Shown piece after piece: positions 28,333 through 37,968 of a stretch of 64,000 nucleotides of DNA. The position numbers and the translations under genes were made by a program. Below the pieces are notes generated by a model, which had not been told where the DNA came from, did not search any database, and was given only the letters and a program-made list of their open reading frames with translations. The DNA is from Synechococcales cyanobacterium GL140_1_metabinner_5_sub. Lineage in GTDB: Bacteria; Cyanobacteriota; Cyanobacteriia; Cyanobacteriales; Chamaesiphonaceae. The stretch covers positions 1 through 64,000 of the forward strand of contig JANYHM010000043.1 in NCBI GenBank assembly GCA_025359065.1. The letters are read 5' to 3'. Every line of letters starts with the position of its first letter. Position 1 is the first letter of the stretch.

Positions 28333-30588
28333 ATGGCGAAGAATTTGGTAATAGTGGAGTCTCCGACTAAATGTGGCACGGTGCGCAAGATCTTGGGTAG
28401 TCAATACGAGGTTAAAGCTTCTTTTGGTCATATTGCTCAGCTTACCAAAAGTGGCGAAAGCAACACCGGCATTAGAATTGAAGGAGACAAAGTACTTTGT
28501 GACTACGAGCCTAACGGCGATCGAGGTCGGGCTACTTTAGCTGAGCTGAAAAAAGCCGTCAAAGATGCTCAAATGGTTTACTTAGCTACCGACGAAGACC
28601 GAGAAGGCGAAGGGATTAGCTCTAATTTATTACTGCTTTTAGGATTAAAAAAAGGTCAATATCGCCGTGTGACCTATGGCGAAATCACTCCCACTGCTAT
28701 TCAAAAAGCCTTTGCTCAGGCCAGGGATACCCTTGATTGGGATTTGGTGGGGGCACAGCGAGCCCGTCAGTGTCTGGATAAATTTGTGGGTTTCAAAGTA
28801 TCACCGTTGCTTTGGCAGTTGCCCAATGTGGGTAAAAGCGCTGGTCGAGTACAATCTTGCGCTTTGCGGCTGGTCTGTGAATTAGAGGAAAAAATTCAGG
28901 CTTTTAAGCCCGAAGACTATTGGTCGCTGACTGCCGAATATGAGGAAGGATTTACGGCTCATTATTTTGGGCAAATTAATGATGCGGCAGAGAGTTCTAG
29001 CCGCAATAGTCTCTCTACAGAAACTAGTGATGATGCCGTTGATACCAGGGAAGTAAAAAAGCCTGAATCTAAGCGAGTTAATAGTCAGGTGGAAGCCGAT
29101 CAAATTATCCAGATATCTCAAGCTAGCATTCACAAAATAGTGGAATACAGCGGCAAAAAGACCAGCAAAAATCCACCGCCACCCTTAATTACCAGCTCCT
29201 TGCAAAAAATCGCTGGAGTGCGACATGGCATAAATGCCAAACGAGTTATGGAAGTTGCTCAGAAACTCTATGAGCGGGGCTTGATTACCTATATGCGGAC
29301 AGATTCTGTAATGCTTTCGGCAGATTTTGCGGCTCAGGCTAGAGAATGGTTACTAGGATTTAAACCCGCCGCTGTACCTGTTAAACCAATCGCACACCGG
29401 AATAAAAAAGGCGCACAAGAAGCCCATGAAGCCATTCGACCCACCAATGTAGCCAGCACTCCCAAAGCGATTCAGGGTGATTTGAGTGACGAAGAATACA
29501 AGATTTATGCTTTGATTTGGCGCAGAGCGATAGCTAGCTTATGTAGTCCAGCGATTTTGGATAAAACCCATGTAGTTATTCAATCTGGTGAAATTCTCTG
29601 GGAAGCCAGAGGTAGCATTCTACTAGAGGCTGGCTATACCTGGTGTTGGGACGATATTAGCAAAGATAGTCAACTGCCGATCTTAAAAAGAGGTCAACAG
29701 GTACAGCCATTAAAAATAGAGGCCGAAAAGAAACAAACTAAGCCACCAGCCAGATTCACTGAGCCAACATTAATCGAGAAACTAGAAAAACTAGGAGTCG
29801 GTAGACCTAGTACTTATGCAGGAATTATGACTACTCTGCGGGATGGGGGCTATGTGGATTTTCGAGGTGAGAGTAATAAGCCAAAAGTTCTCTGGGCTAC
29901 CGATTTGGGGATTGAGACTGATCGAGTACTGGCCAAAATATTTCCTAAAATCCAGGAGCCAAAGTTTACGGCGGCGATGGAAGAAGATTTGGACTCGATC
30001 GCCAAAGGTGAAAAAGATTGGCAGAAGTATTTCATCGGCTGGAATCAAGATATTCTGACTCCAGCTTTGGCTAATGCCAAGACTGCGATGAATTTGCGAG
30101 ATACCATATCAGCTAGAGCCATCGCAGAACTATTGGAGGTTACAGAATATCCTTGTCCATCTTGTAATCAGCCCTTGAGCAAGTATTCTCATGTAAATCA
30201 ACAGGGAGTGCAGAAAACTAAGTTGCTCTGTGCAAAGAAGCCTAAAGTAAAATGCCAAAAGGTCATTTACTACGAAACTAGTCGTGGCTATTGGAACCCG
30301 GATAGCAATGAAAATTTAGGGGAGAATTTAGAGTGTTCTAAAATTCCTTGTCCTGAATGTCTAAAATTAATGGTGCAGGTGCCCAAAAAATCTGGGGGCT
30401 GGTTTTTGAAGTGTCAAAGCTGTAAAGATTCGGTAATGTTTTTGAATCAGGGGACTGGTGAATGGTTTGCACCTCAAAAACAGACGCATAAAAAAACTCT
30501 AGCCAAAAGTAAATCTGTGCCGGGTGAGAAAAAGACTCCGGCTAAAAAGAAATCTGTGAGTAAATCTACTCGGGGCAAAAAGAAATAG
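28333..30588 (+). CDS. topA: Type IA DNA topoisomerase, divergent
   Basis: A 751-residue type IA topoisomerase that relaxes negative supercoils by a Tyr-DNA intermediate. The TOPRIM domain holds Glu9 (VIVESPTK) and the DxDxE set at 87-91 (ATDEDREGEG). The catalytic tyrosine is Tyr320 (GLITYMRTDSV). The C-terminus has two four-cysteine-like zinc motifs (CPSCNQPL...; CPECLKL...CQSC) and a Lys-rich tail. It is short, and the TOPRIM region is unusual (CGTVRKILGSQYEVKASFGH, with a compressed loop GESNTGIRIEGDKV), so it may be a second topoisomerase rather than the housekeeping TopA. Confidence 0.88.
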   Translation: MAKNLVIVESPTKCGTVRKILGSQYEVKASFGHIAQLTKSGESNTGIRIEGDKVLCDYEPNGDRGRATLAELKKAVKDAQMVYLATDEDREGEGISSNLLLLLGLKKGQYRRVTYGEITPTAIQKAFAQARDTLDWDLVGAQRARQCLDKFVGFKVSPLLWQLPNVGKSAGRVQSCALRLVCELEEKIQAFKPEDYWSLTAEYEEGFTAHYFGQINDAAESSSRNSLSTETSDDAVDTREVKKPESKRVNSQVEADQIIQISQASIHKIVEYSGKKTSKNPPPPLITSSLQKIAGVRHGINAKRVMEVAQKLYERGLITYMRTDSVMLSADFAAQAREWLLGFKPAAVPVKPIAHRNKKGAQEAHEAIRPTNVASTPKAIQGDLSDEEYKIYALIWRRAIASLCSPAILDKTHVVIQSGEILWEARGSILLEAGYTWCWDDISKDSQLPILKRGQQVQPLKIEAEKKQTKPPARFTEPTLIEKLEKLGVGRPSTYAGIMTTLRDGGYVDFRGESNKPKVLWATDLGIETDRVLAKIFPKIQEPKFTAAMEEDLDSIAKGEKDWQKYFIGWNQDILTPALANAKTAMNLRDTISARAIAELLEVTEYPCPSCNQPLSKYSHVNQQGVQKTKLLCAKKPKVKCQKVIYYETSRGYWNPDSNENLGENLECSKIPCPECLKLMVQVPKKSGGWFLKCQSCKDSVMFLNQGTGEWFAPQKQTHKKTLAKSKSVPGEKKTPAKKKSVSKSTRGKKK

Positions 30589-30635
30589 TTGCTGGCTACA
30601 ACACTCGATTTTTTGATATTCTGCCAGGGCACAAT

Positions 30636-32033
30636 CTATTTTTTCTGCGCCCAATCTTTGCCTAGTTTGATTGTGATATCAGAATAAATATCACCAGAAG
30701 TCCCGACTTCTACATCACCTAAGCTGAGCTTTTCCTTAAGAACATCACCATTAATCGAGCCACCATGTTGAATGATGATCTTGGTAGTATCCAGATTTTC
30801 CTTCAAACTCTTGACATTAGTATCTAGATGGACATTTTTGTATCCTTCTTTTTCTAAGCGCCTTACAAAACGCTGAGCAGCATCAGGATAGTAGCCAGTG
30901 TCTTGCACCTTAATCCGCAGATGACTAGGCTCGATCGGAGTATTGTCAACTTCTCCGTGGTCAAAGTATTGTGCCATCATATTTTTGATGCCATTTTCGC
31001 TGGGTAGCCAATAGCTAGTACCATGCTTACCATCGCCGTTATAGTCTCCTGGCAGCATCAAAGTTTGCACTTTGCCCTTGCCATGACTAGAAGCAAAGCC
31101 ACCGAGAGCAATGATTTCTTCTACCGTTAAATTGGTATCTACATGGCTCTTGACGATCGACATCAAGCCAGGAATCTTGGCTACAGTGATCGGGTTTACC
31201 CACTGCTCAATCATCGATCGCAGTACTGTTTGCTGGCGCTGCATTCTGCCCACATCACCATTGGCATCTTTGCGGAAACGCATTAAGCCCAACAGCTTAT
31301 TGCCATTTAGACGCTGCTTACCAGCTTTTAGATTGATATAAAAATGCTGAGCATCATCTTGATATTTAATATCTTTGGGCACCACTACATCTAAGCCACC
31401 CATCTCATCAATCAGCTTTTCAACCCCGAAGTTGTTCATGCGGATATATCGATCAATCTCTACCCCCTGTAGAGTATTGCTGACAACCTTTGCAGCCTGA
31501 GCTACCCCGCCCTCTTGATCGATCGCATTGATTTTCACATTGCGACCATTAAATTCTACTTTGGTATCGCGCTGAATGCCTAAAACCACCATGCGCTTAC
31601 TGGCCGGGTCAAACCGAATGAGCATCATTGTGTCTGACAAGCCCTGTAAGGAATCAGATTCGGCATCATAGCCCGCCTTACGGCGCTCATTGCCCTCGCC
31701 ATTACGGATATCAGAAAGATTAGTTTTAATCCCCAACAGCAGAATATTTACTGGCTTAGTAACTTCTGGTACTTGTAACGTGCCTCGCGCAAAAGAATTG
31801 CCCTTACGAAAAACGCTCAGTTCGGCGGCACTCAAGAGACGCTGCTGCAAGGGTGTACTAGAAAGAGAAGCTGCTACCATTGCCCCACTTACTGCGGACA
31901 ATAGACCCACCCCTGTTAGCCCCAACCACAGCCAAGATAAAGGCCGATGCTTCCTGGTGGGTTTGCGACGTAATTTTTCGGTGGCAAAATTGCTCGGCAG
32001 TCGTCTGACGCTATCTGTTTTTCTGACTTCCAC
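30636..32033 (-). CDS. LytR-CpsA-Psr (LCP) family protein with LytR_C domain
   Basis: A 465-residue membrane-anchored LCP protein. One TM helix (about 33-55, LSWLWLGLTGVGLLSAVSGA) precedes the LCP domain, which starts VNILLLGIKTN. Its arginine/aspartate motifs are GLSDTMMLIRFDP, VLGIQRDTKVEF and LLGLMRFRKDANGDVGRMQR. A LytR_C domain occupies about 350-460 (LRIKVQDTGYYPDAAQRFVR). LCP enzymes transfer lipid-linked glycopolymers to the cell envelope; in cyanobacteria the polymer is usually undefined. Monocistronic by appearance. Confidence 0.92.
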   Translation of the reverse strand: MEVRKTDSVRRLPSNFATEKLRRKPTRKHRPLSWLWLGLTGVGLLSAVSGAMVAASLSSTPLQQRLLSAAELSVFRKGNSFARGTLQVPEVTKPVNILLLGIKTNLSDIRNGEGNERRKAGYDAESDSLQGLSDTMMLIRFDPASKRMVVLGIQRDTKVEFNGRNVKINAIDQEGGVAQAAKVVSNTLQGVEIDRYIRMNNFGVEKLIDEMGGLDVVVPKDIKYQDDAQHFYINLKAGKQRLNGNKLLGLMRFRKDANGDVGRMQRQQTVLRSMIEQWVNPITVAKIPGLMSIVKSHVDTNLTVEEIIALGGFASSHGKGKVQTLMLPGDYNGDGKHGTSYWLPSENGIKNMMAQYFDHGEVDNTPIEPSHLRIKVQDTGYYPDAAQRFVRRLEKEGYKNVHLDTNVKSLKENLDTTKIIIQHGGSINGDVLKEKLSLGDVEVGTSGDIYSDITIKLGKDWAQKK

Positions 32034-32086
32034 TAAATATCCTCATGGATCACTCTAAAAGTTATTATGCCCAGAAACCACGAAAA

Positions 32087-32614
32087 CTAATCTGGATACC
32101 AGAACATACCTTTGATGCCCTCTGGGTCTTCCACAAAGCCCATACCGTCGTAAAATCCTACCACATGTGAGTCGGCAAATAGCGTAATATTGCTGATGTC
32201 TTCGCTGCGAATCTTTTTTATCAGGTATTTCATTAGCGCTTTGCCCATTTTTTTACCCTGAAAATCGGGATGTACTACCACATCCCAAATGGTGGCATTA
32301 AAGGCTCCGTCAGAAGTTGCTCGGGCAAAGCCAATCATCCGACGGGTTTTGCCCCGGATCTCCCACATAGAAACTACCAAAAAGCTGTTTTGCAGCGCCT
32401 TGCGCAACTTGCGTAAAGGACGGCGCGCCCAGCCCACGGCATCACAAAGCTCCTCTAGTTCATAGAGGTCTAGATCACGATTGAGGCTCAGGAGAATCGG
32501 GTTCTTGCCCGGAGGGTCGAAGCCCACTGTCTGAATCGACACCATGGCGCTACTGGCTTGAGGCGCTGCACTACTACTCTCGGCGACACTAAACAGACTT
32601 TTCCAGAAAACCAT
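32087..32614 (-). CDS. GNAT N-acetyltransferase, Ycf52-like
   Basis: A 175-residue GNAT-fold acetyltransferase. The acetyl-CoA-binding segment is [20 protein letters not shown] (about 116-135; the R/QxxGxG/A loop is QGKKMG), followed by [19 protein letters not shown]. Sequence and organisation resemble the cyanobacterial/plastid Ycf52 group, some of whose relatives acetylate protein lysines/N-termini or serotonin. The actual substrate cannot be read from sequence. The first about 25 residues are Ser/Ala-rich, and a shorter start at Met24 (MVSIQTVGF) is possible. Confidence 0.87.
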   Translation of the reverse strand: MVFWKSLFSVAESSSAAPQASSAMVSIQTVGFDPPGKNPILLSLNRDLDLYELEELCDAVGWARRPLRKLRKALQNSFLVVSMWEIRGKTRRMIGFARATSDGAFNATIWDVVVHPDFQGKKMGKALMKYLIKKIRSEDISNITLFADSHVVGFYDGMGFVEDPEGIKGMFWYPD

Positions 32615-32731
32615 GGAGTACTAACAAACCAAAAAAAGTGATAATGACTGAAGTCAGAACTCTGCATCTGAGTTTCGCAAAACTTCTTGCAGAATCATAA
32701 CATTTTACACCTGTGGAAACAGGGAATTTTT

Positions 32732-33697
32732 GTGGGTAATCAGCACTACTTTTCAGCAATTTATGGCCATCAGGCGGCGATCGAGCTACTCACTCAAGCT
32801 GTGGAGCTACAGCGGCTGGCTCCGGCCTACTTGTTTAATGGGCCAGCAGGCATTGGTAAAGCCCTGGTTGCCCGCTGCTGGATAGAGATGCAGCTCTGCG
32901 CCCACCTAGATAACTCCGAGAAAATCGCGGCGAATCAGCAAAAAATCCGCCAGGGCAATCACCCTGATGTGCTCTGGATTGCTCCTACCTATACCCATCA
33001 AGGCAAAATGCTTTCTGCCAGCGAGGCTGCCGCCGCCGGAATTAAAAAGAAAGCACCACCCCAAATTCGGATTGATCAAATCCGCCAAATCACCCAATTT
33101 CTCTCTCAGCCACCGCTAGTTGCCGATCGAGCAATTGTGGTTATTGAACAGGCCGAGACTATGGCGGAAGGCGCAGCCAATGCCTTATTGAAAACTTTAG
33201 AAGAACCAGGAGCCGCGACTTTAATTTTGCTTACCGATAACATGGCTTTACTGCTGCCCACCTTAGTTTCTCGCTGTCAGCGGATTCCTTTTCGACGACT
33301 GAGCAGCACAAATTTAACTAAGATTTTGACTGATTTGGAACGCAGCGATATTCTACAAGACGAAACCTTGATTGCTTTAGCGCAGGGCAGCCCCGGACAG
33401 TCGATCGAACTAGGCGAAAATTTAGCCACCATTGATAGTGAAATCAAGGCGGCTTTATTAAAACCAATCAGCAATATTGCGGTGGCTTTAGAGTTGGCTA
33501 AAACGATCGATAAAGAAGTAGATAGTTTTAGCCAATTAGCGCTGTTAGAGTATCTGCAGTTTCATTACTGGCAGCAACGCCAAGATGCCCAACTGGTAGG
33601 GGCGATCGAAACCAGTCGTCGCCAACTCCTATCTTATGTCCAACCGCGTTTGGTCTGGGAATGCTTGCTGCTGGCGATTAGCGAGAAAAAAAGTTAG
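32732..33697 (+). CDS. holB: DNA polymerase III delta' subunit
   Basis: A clamp-loader delta' subunit of 321 residues from GTG 32732. An AGGGA ribosome binding site lies 6 nt upstream of this GTG, and the next residues (GNQHYFSAIYGHQAAIELL) match the family N-terminus. The longer TTG frame from 32687 adds atypical residues. The P-loop-like GPAGIGKA lies at about residues 35-42. VVIEQAETMAEGAANALLKT (Walker B region) and VSRCQRIPF (arginine-finger SRC) follow. The four-cysteine zinc module seen in many delta' proteins is replaced by an insert with KMLSASEAAAAGIKKKAPP. Confidence 0.9.
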   Translation: MGNQHYFSAIYGHQAAIELLTQAVELQRLAPAYLFNGPAGIGKALVARCWIEMQLCAHLDNSEKIAANQQKIRQGNHPDVLWIAPTYTHQGKMLSASEAAAAGIKKKAPPQIRIDQIRQITQFLSQPPLVADRAIVVIEQAETMAEGAANALLKTLEEPGAATLILLTDNMALLLPTLVSRCQRIPFRRLSSTNLTKILTDLERSDILQDETLIALAQGSPGQSIELGENLATIDSEIKAALLKPISNIAVALELAKTIDKEVDSFSQLALLEYLQFHYWQQRQDAQLVGAIETSRRQLLSYVQPRLVWECLLLAISEKKS

Positions 33698-33863
33698 TGC
33701 GGCGGGGAGATTGCTTATGCAGGCAGCGCTCTAGCAACTGCATTCGGTATAACTGCTGAAAACGCTGAGGGTTTAAAACCACTTTGAACTTGGGATGAAA
33801 CAATGGCTGATTGAGAAATGGCCAGAGCGGAAATTGTAGCTTAGTTGCTTTATCGAGTTCCAT
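33678..33863 (-). CDS. Possible small hypothetical protein
   Basis: A 61-codon minus-strand frame overlapping the 3' end of holB by 20 bp. The product (MELDKATKLQFPLWPFLN, QPLFHPKFKVVLNPQRFQQL) has a coherent mix of hydrophobic and basic residues, unlike most chance frames, and a basic C-terminus. No family was recognised. It fills part of a 393-bp stretch otherwise without genes; the remainder (33864-34040) shows nothing. Confidence 0.35.
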   Translation of the reverse strand: MELDKATKLQFPLWPFLNQPLFHPKFKVVLNPQRFQQLYRMQLLERCLHKQSPRRTNFFSR

Positions 33864-34043
33864 AAAGAATCAAGGGGATTGTAATTTTAGACAGGGGCTG
33901 GTTAAATGGGCTGCCCCAGGTCACGGAAGAATAATGTCTCTTGCAACGAGTGACCCAGATCGCAATCTCAATAAAAACAATGTGCCATGGATCGATCGAT
34001 TGAAACATCCGCCATTTCTTGTATTCAGTATTTTTTTAGCCGC

Positions 34044-34070
34044 AAAAAGCCCGTGGTAACGCCACAGGCT
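34044..34070 (-). terminator. Rho-independent terminator of the exporter gene
   Basis: Read on the minus strand, AGCCTGTGG-CGTTA-CCACGGGCT forms a stem of eight pairs with one mismatch and a 5-nt loop, followed directly by TTTTT. It starts 20 bp after the stop of the minus-strand ABC exporter gene at 34091, in the right orientation to end its transcript. Confidence 0.85.
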
Positions 34071-34090
34071 GATACTAAAGTCTTGAGTTT

Positions 34091-37000
34091 TTAGGTTGGA
34101 GCGGTTTCTTGGTCATTGCTCAGGCAATAGTAAATGCCCCGCTTGGCAGTTAACTCTTCATGGGTGCCAACTTCTGCCACCATGCCTCGATCCATCACCA
34201 AAATTTGATCTGCCGCTTGTACGGTGCGCAAACGGTGAGTGATACAGAAAATAGTGATGCCCCGGAAGTTGTTTACCAAATTACGGCAGACCTGGCGCTC
34301 GGTGTCGTAATCTAGGGCACTAGTGGCCTCATCTAAAATCAGCAGTCGGGGGCGCTGAAGAATGGTTCTGGCGATCGCAATCCGCTGTTTTTGCCCCCCA
34401 GAGAGATTAGAGCCGCGTTCTCCGACCCTGGTGTTGTAGCCATTTGGCAAAGTCATAATAAAATCGTGTGCCACAGCAATTTTGGCAGCTTGGACAATTT
34501 CTTCGGCCTCGGTATCGGGGTAGTTGATGGCAATATTGTCTTGGACAGTGCCCTCAAACAGCATCGGGTCTTGAGAGACAATCCCCACCTGCGATCGCAG
34601 AGAATACAGCTCAACTTTGTTGATGTCGTAATTATCAATCAAAATCCGCCCCTGAGTGGGTTCGTACAACCGGGGCAGCAGTTTCATAAGAGTACTTTTA
34701 CCCGAACCACTCTGACCCACAATGCCAATAAAAGAGCCAGTCTCGAACTCAGCATTCACTCGGTTGAGTTGAGGTCTGCCCTGACTACCAAACTGAAAGG
34801 TCACATCTTCAAAAATTACCTTGCCTCGAATCAGTGGCATCGGCACATTGAAACGGTTGTCGTCATCTACTTCTAAGGTAGCATCCACCACATCACTCAA
34901 CCGCTCGATCGACAGTGCGGTTTCTTGGAAGTTCTGCCAGATGGTCAGCAGTCGCAATAGTGGCCCGGTTACATAGCCAGCAATAATCCGGAAGGCAATC
35001 AAGCCCCCTAAAGTCATTTTGTTTTCTAATACCAGCGAAGCCCCTGCCCACAGCACCAAAATTCCGGAAAGTTGATTCAGGAAGTTACTGATCGAGCTGG
35101 CCATGGTGTAGGTTAAAGTGCCCTTAAAACTGGCGGCAATATATCGATCATAAAAAGTCTGCCACTGGTTACGGCTGCGTCGCTCCATGCTCTGGGCTTT
35201 GACGGTATAGATACCACCCAATGCTTCTACCAAATAGGATTGGTTCTGGGCGTTGCGCTCAGCTTTTTCCCGGAGCTGGGTACGGACGATCGGCGACACA
35301 ATGAAGCTCAAAATCACAAATAATGGCAGAGTACAGAGTGCGACAGCGGTCAAAAAAGGACTGTAGAACAGCATCACCACAATGTACATCACCGAGAAAC
35401 CGGCATCTAGAATGGTAGTAAGAGCCGTATTGGTAAAGAACTGGCGAATCTTATCCAGCTCTGCAACCCGAGTAGAGAGTTCCCCCACTGCTCGTCGATC
35501 GAAGTAGCTTAATGGTAAGTGGAACAAGTGGTCGATAATTTTGGCTGCCAGAGCGAGGTCAATCCGGTTCGTGGCATTGGCAAAGGCGATCGATCGCAAG
35601 CTGGTCAAGATATTCTCGAAAAAAGCTACCCCGATTAACAAGGTCACAAAAACCGGTAATGTCGCCGCGCTATTGTTATTCAGAACTTTATCGATAATCA
35701 CCTGAAGTAACAGTGGGTTAGCCAAACCAAACAACTGGACAAAGAAAGAAGCCACCAAAACTTCTACCAACACCTTAAATTCGGGGGTGAGGTATGGCAC
35801 AAACCAACTCAAACCAAATTTTTTCCGCTGGACATTTTTGGTTTCTTGCAAAATCAAAATTTGCAAGGGTGCTTCGCCATCGCCAACCAGCCGCAAAAAC
35901 TGCTTCATGCTCAGTTTTTGAATGCCTTCGGCGGGCACACCCAAAACTACCTGACTTTCGCTGGTGGCATACACTACGGCATAGCTGCCCTGCCAAGGCA
36001 TAATTGCAGGCTGGTTAATTCGCATAATTTGGTTGGCCGGGATCTCCATCAGCCGTCCCATTAGCCCCAATACATCGGCGATCGCTGCACAGAGCTGCAA
36101 AGAAGCCTGACCATTTCTGGCCAACTGCATATCAATAATCCGCTGCACGGTATCACGACGATATTTAATGCCCAAGTACATACTCAGCATTTGGAAGCAG
36201 GCCAAGATACCATTGCGCAAGCCTTCGCCCCTCACAAATGGGTAACGACCCTTAGTATTTTCGACGGTCAACTCAGTTTGAGGAAAAGCAAACTCACTGT
36301 TAGTAACCTGAAAATCGACCTCTGGCGCATAGTCAACCAAAGCGGTAGGAGTCATCTCAAACAGGCTGGAGTCATCTTCTTCTACCAGATCTTCGGCGAT
36401 CGATAGTAAATTAGCATCAATTCCTACCAGGCGATATTGACTATTTTCAGCAGGCGAGTTTTTTAACGGGATTCCTTGCTTAGAACCCTCTGCTCGACTA
36501 TCAAACCATACGCGGTGATCGCTAGGAATAAAGCTGCTAGCAACTTCGGCGTTTTGCCAAGCGCTGCGCACGAGCTGATAAACATTTTTGCTTTTGGGTG
36601 GTACTAAATTAGACTGCAACCAATATTGGGTAATCAGATCATAGACCTCGGCAATACTGGGTTTTTTGAACCCTTCAGCCATTTCGGGATACTGTTTGAG
36701 CAGCCGCATAAATTCAGGAGCTGGCAATACAAAGCAAATTGTTTCTTCGGAGGCCACAGCGGTTTCGCAAGGCACTTCCCGGATCAGACTTGGCCAACCT
36801 AAAATTTCCCCTGCTTCCAAAATTTTTAGAGGCATGGTCTTGTTCGTCGTCGGATCAATCCCGATCGATCGCACCTTGCCGGTAAAAATAATCGAGACGT
36901 TCTGGGGCATTTGGTTTTTGAGCTGCATCTTTTGCCCCATCTTAAATCGCAGGGGTTTGAGCTTACTCACACAGTTGCGTAACTCGTTTTGAGGCAGTCG

Positions 37001-37108
37001 ATCGAAGGGTGACACCGTGGCCATAAAGGCATAGATATCATGGCCACTCAGGGCTGAGCCTTGAGTAAGATTCTGGCTGTTGGAATTGGTAGAGTTCTGA
37101 CTATTCAT
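34091..37108 (-). CDS. Type I secretion ABC exporter with cyclic-nucleotide-binding-like and degenerate C39 domains
   Basis: A 1005-residue HlyB-like transporter with an extra N-terminal domain. Order: cyclic-nucleotide-binding-like beta roll (about 30-150, VSIIFTGKVRSIGIDP, EILGWPSLI); linker; C39-peptidase-like domain (about 290-425); TM domain (about 440-715); ATPase (about 760-990) with [36 protein letters not shown] and ITHRL. In the C39-like region the catalytic cysteine position is Gly300 (RNGILACFQML), so it should not cleave leaders and may instead bind substrate, as in HlyB. An adjacent SurA-like gene is probably cotranscribed; no HlyD-type adaptor is in the window. Confidence 0.92.
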   Translation of the reverse strand: MNSQNSTNSNSQNLTQGSALSGHDIYAFMATVSPFDRLPQNELRNCVSKLKPLRFKMGQKMQLKNQMPQNVSIIFTGKVRSIGIDPTTNKTMPLKILEAGEILGWPSLIREVPCETAVASEETICFVLPAPEFMRLLKQYPEMAEGFKKPSIAEVYDLITQYWLQSNLVPPKSKNVYQLVRSAWQNAEVASSFIPSDHRVWFDSRAEGSKQGIPLKNSPAENSQYRLVGIDANLLSIAEDLVEEDDSSLFEMTPTALVDYAPEVDFQVTNSEFAFPQTELTVENTKGRYPFVRGEGLRNGILACFQMLSMYLGIKYRRDTVQRIIDMQLARNGQASLQLCAAIADVLGLMGRLMEIPANQIMRINQPAIMPWQGSYAVVYATSESQVVLGVPAEGIQKLSMKQFLRLVGDGEAPLQILILQETKNVQRKKFGLSWFVPYLTPEFKVLVEVLVASFFVQLFGLANPLLLQVIIDKVLNNNSAATLPVFVTLLIGVAFFENILTSLRSIAFANATNRIDLALAAKIIDHLFHLPLSYFDRRAVGELSTRVAELDKIRQFFTNTALTTILDAGFSVMYIVVMLFYSPFLTAVALCTLPLFVILSFIVSPIVRTQLREKAERNAQNQSYLVEALGGIYTVKAQSMERRSRNQWQTFYDRYIAASFKGTLTYTMASSISNFLNQLSGILVLWAGASLVLENKMTLGGLIAFRIIAGYVTGPLLRLLTIWQNFQETALSIERLSDVVDATLEVDDDNRFNVPMPLIRGKVIFEDVTFQFGSQGRPQLNRVNAEFETGSFIGIVGQSGSGKSTLMKLLPRLYEPTQGRILIDNYDINKVELYSLRSQVGIVSQDPMLFEGTVQDNIAINYPDTEAEEIVQAAKIAVAHDFIMTLPNGYNTRVGERGSNLSGGQKQRIAIARTILQRPRLLILDEATSALDYDTERQVCRNLVNNFRGITIFCITHRLRTVQAADQILVMDRGMVAEVGTHEELTAKRGIYYCLSNDQETAPT

Positions 37109-37124
37109 AAAAAGTAAAGGAGAT

Positions 37125-37877
37125 TTAAACCGAGATCAGTTGCAGTTCGTTTTCTACCAACATGGTTTTTTGCACTTCGGCGTTTACCCAAATGTTAAAT
37201 AGTTCCTCGGTCAGTCGCTGTCGGGTGGGATCATCTAGCTCAGCAGGAATCAGGGCTTCTAATTGCATTACTACCCACCAACCGCTTACTTGTATAGGAG
37301 ACAAAACTTCTTCTGGTTGAGCCGATACTAAGGCTCCGGCCAAAGTAGGGTCTAATCTGCCTAGTTCGATCGGGCCACTGATACCGCGAGTTTTGGCCTC
37401 AATACCACTGGAGTAGCGAGGAGCCAGTTCTGAAAAGGTAGCCTCTTTTGATAGGAGCCGAAAATAAATTTCTTCGGCAATATCTACATCTTTAACCCGC
37501 ACCATCGAAAATACCACCTGGTCAATTTGGGCTTTGCGTTGGACAAAGTGCGATTCCACTTGCACGTCCCATTTGCTAGTTTTGAATTTTTGCAGGCGCA
37601 GCTCCCGACTGATGAGGGTCATTAAACCATCTCGGGTAAGATGCTGCTGCTCTAGCCACTTATCTAATTCTTGATCGGTATTAATCTGATTTTGTTGATA
37701 GAAGCGTTTGATGGCCTCCATTTGTTCGTCTTCAGGAACCTGACAATCGGCAATTGCTTGATCTAAAACCATTTCCTTGGCGAGTTGGGGAACTAGGCGA
37801 TATTGCTCTAGTAATAAGGGCAACTGATCGGCAGGAATCGATTTATCTCCGATTTGGAGAGCAGCAGGCATACTCAC
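37125..37877 (-). CDS. SurA-like PpiC-type peptidyl-prolyl isomerase
   Basis: A 250-residue SurA/PrsA-like foldase. The N-terminal helical chaperone part (LLLEQYRLVPQLAKEMVLDQ, EQQHLTRDGLMTLISRELRL) precedes a parvulin domain (about 115-210) containing EATFSELAPRYSSG, the loop GISGPIELGRLDP and PIQVSGWWVVMQLEALIP. No signal peptide is visible, so it is probably cytosolic, acting before export. It starts the operon and lies 16 bp before the ABC exporter. Exporter plus PpiC protein is a recurring pairing in cyanobacterial type I secretion. Confidence 0.88.
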   Translation of the reverse strand: MSMPAALQIGDKSIPADQLPLLLEQYRLVPQLAKEMVLDQAIADCQVPEDEQMEAIKRFYQQNQINTDQELDKWLEQQHLTRDGLMTLISRELRLQKFKTSKWDVQVESHFVQRKAQIDQVVFSMVRVKDVDIAEEIYFRLLSKEATFSELAPRYSSGIEAKTRGISGPIELGRLDPTLAGALVSAQPEEVLSPIQVSGWWVVMQLEALIPAELDDPTRQRLTEELFNIWVNAEVQKTMLVENELQLISV

Positions 37878-37968
37878 AAGTTCACACTAAAAAAGTTTGT
37901 TAGGGATATCTTACTATTGCTAAATGATATTCGGTGAAAATTTAAGATACATATAAGTTTCTTTCATG

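Noticed and set aside
33811-34059. 82-codon plus-strand frame after holB
   Set aside because: Composition is not protein-like and it overlaps the exporter terminator; probably noncoding.
34091-37108. Active C39 bacteriocin-processing peptidase
   Set aside because: The catalytic cysteine position is Gly, so cleavage of leader peptides is unlikely.
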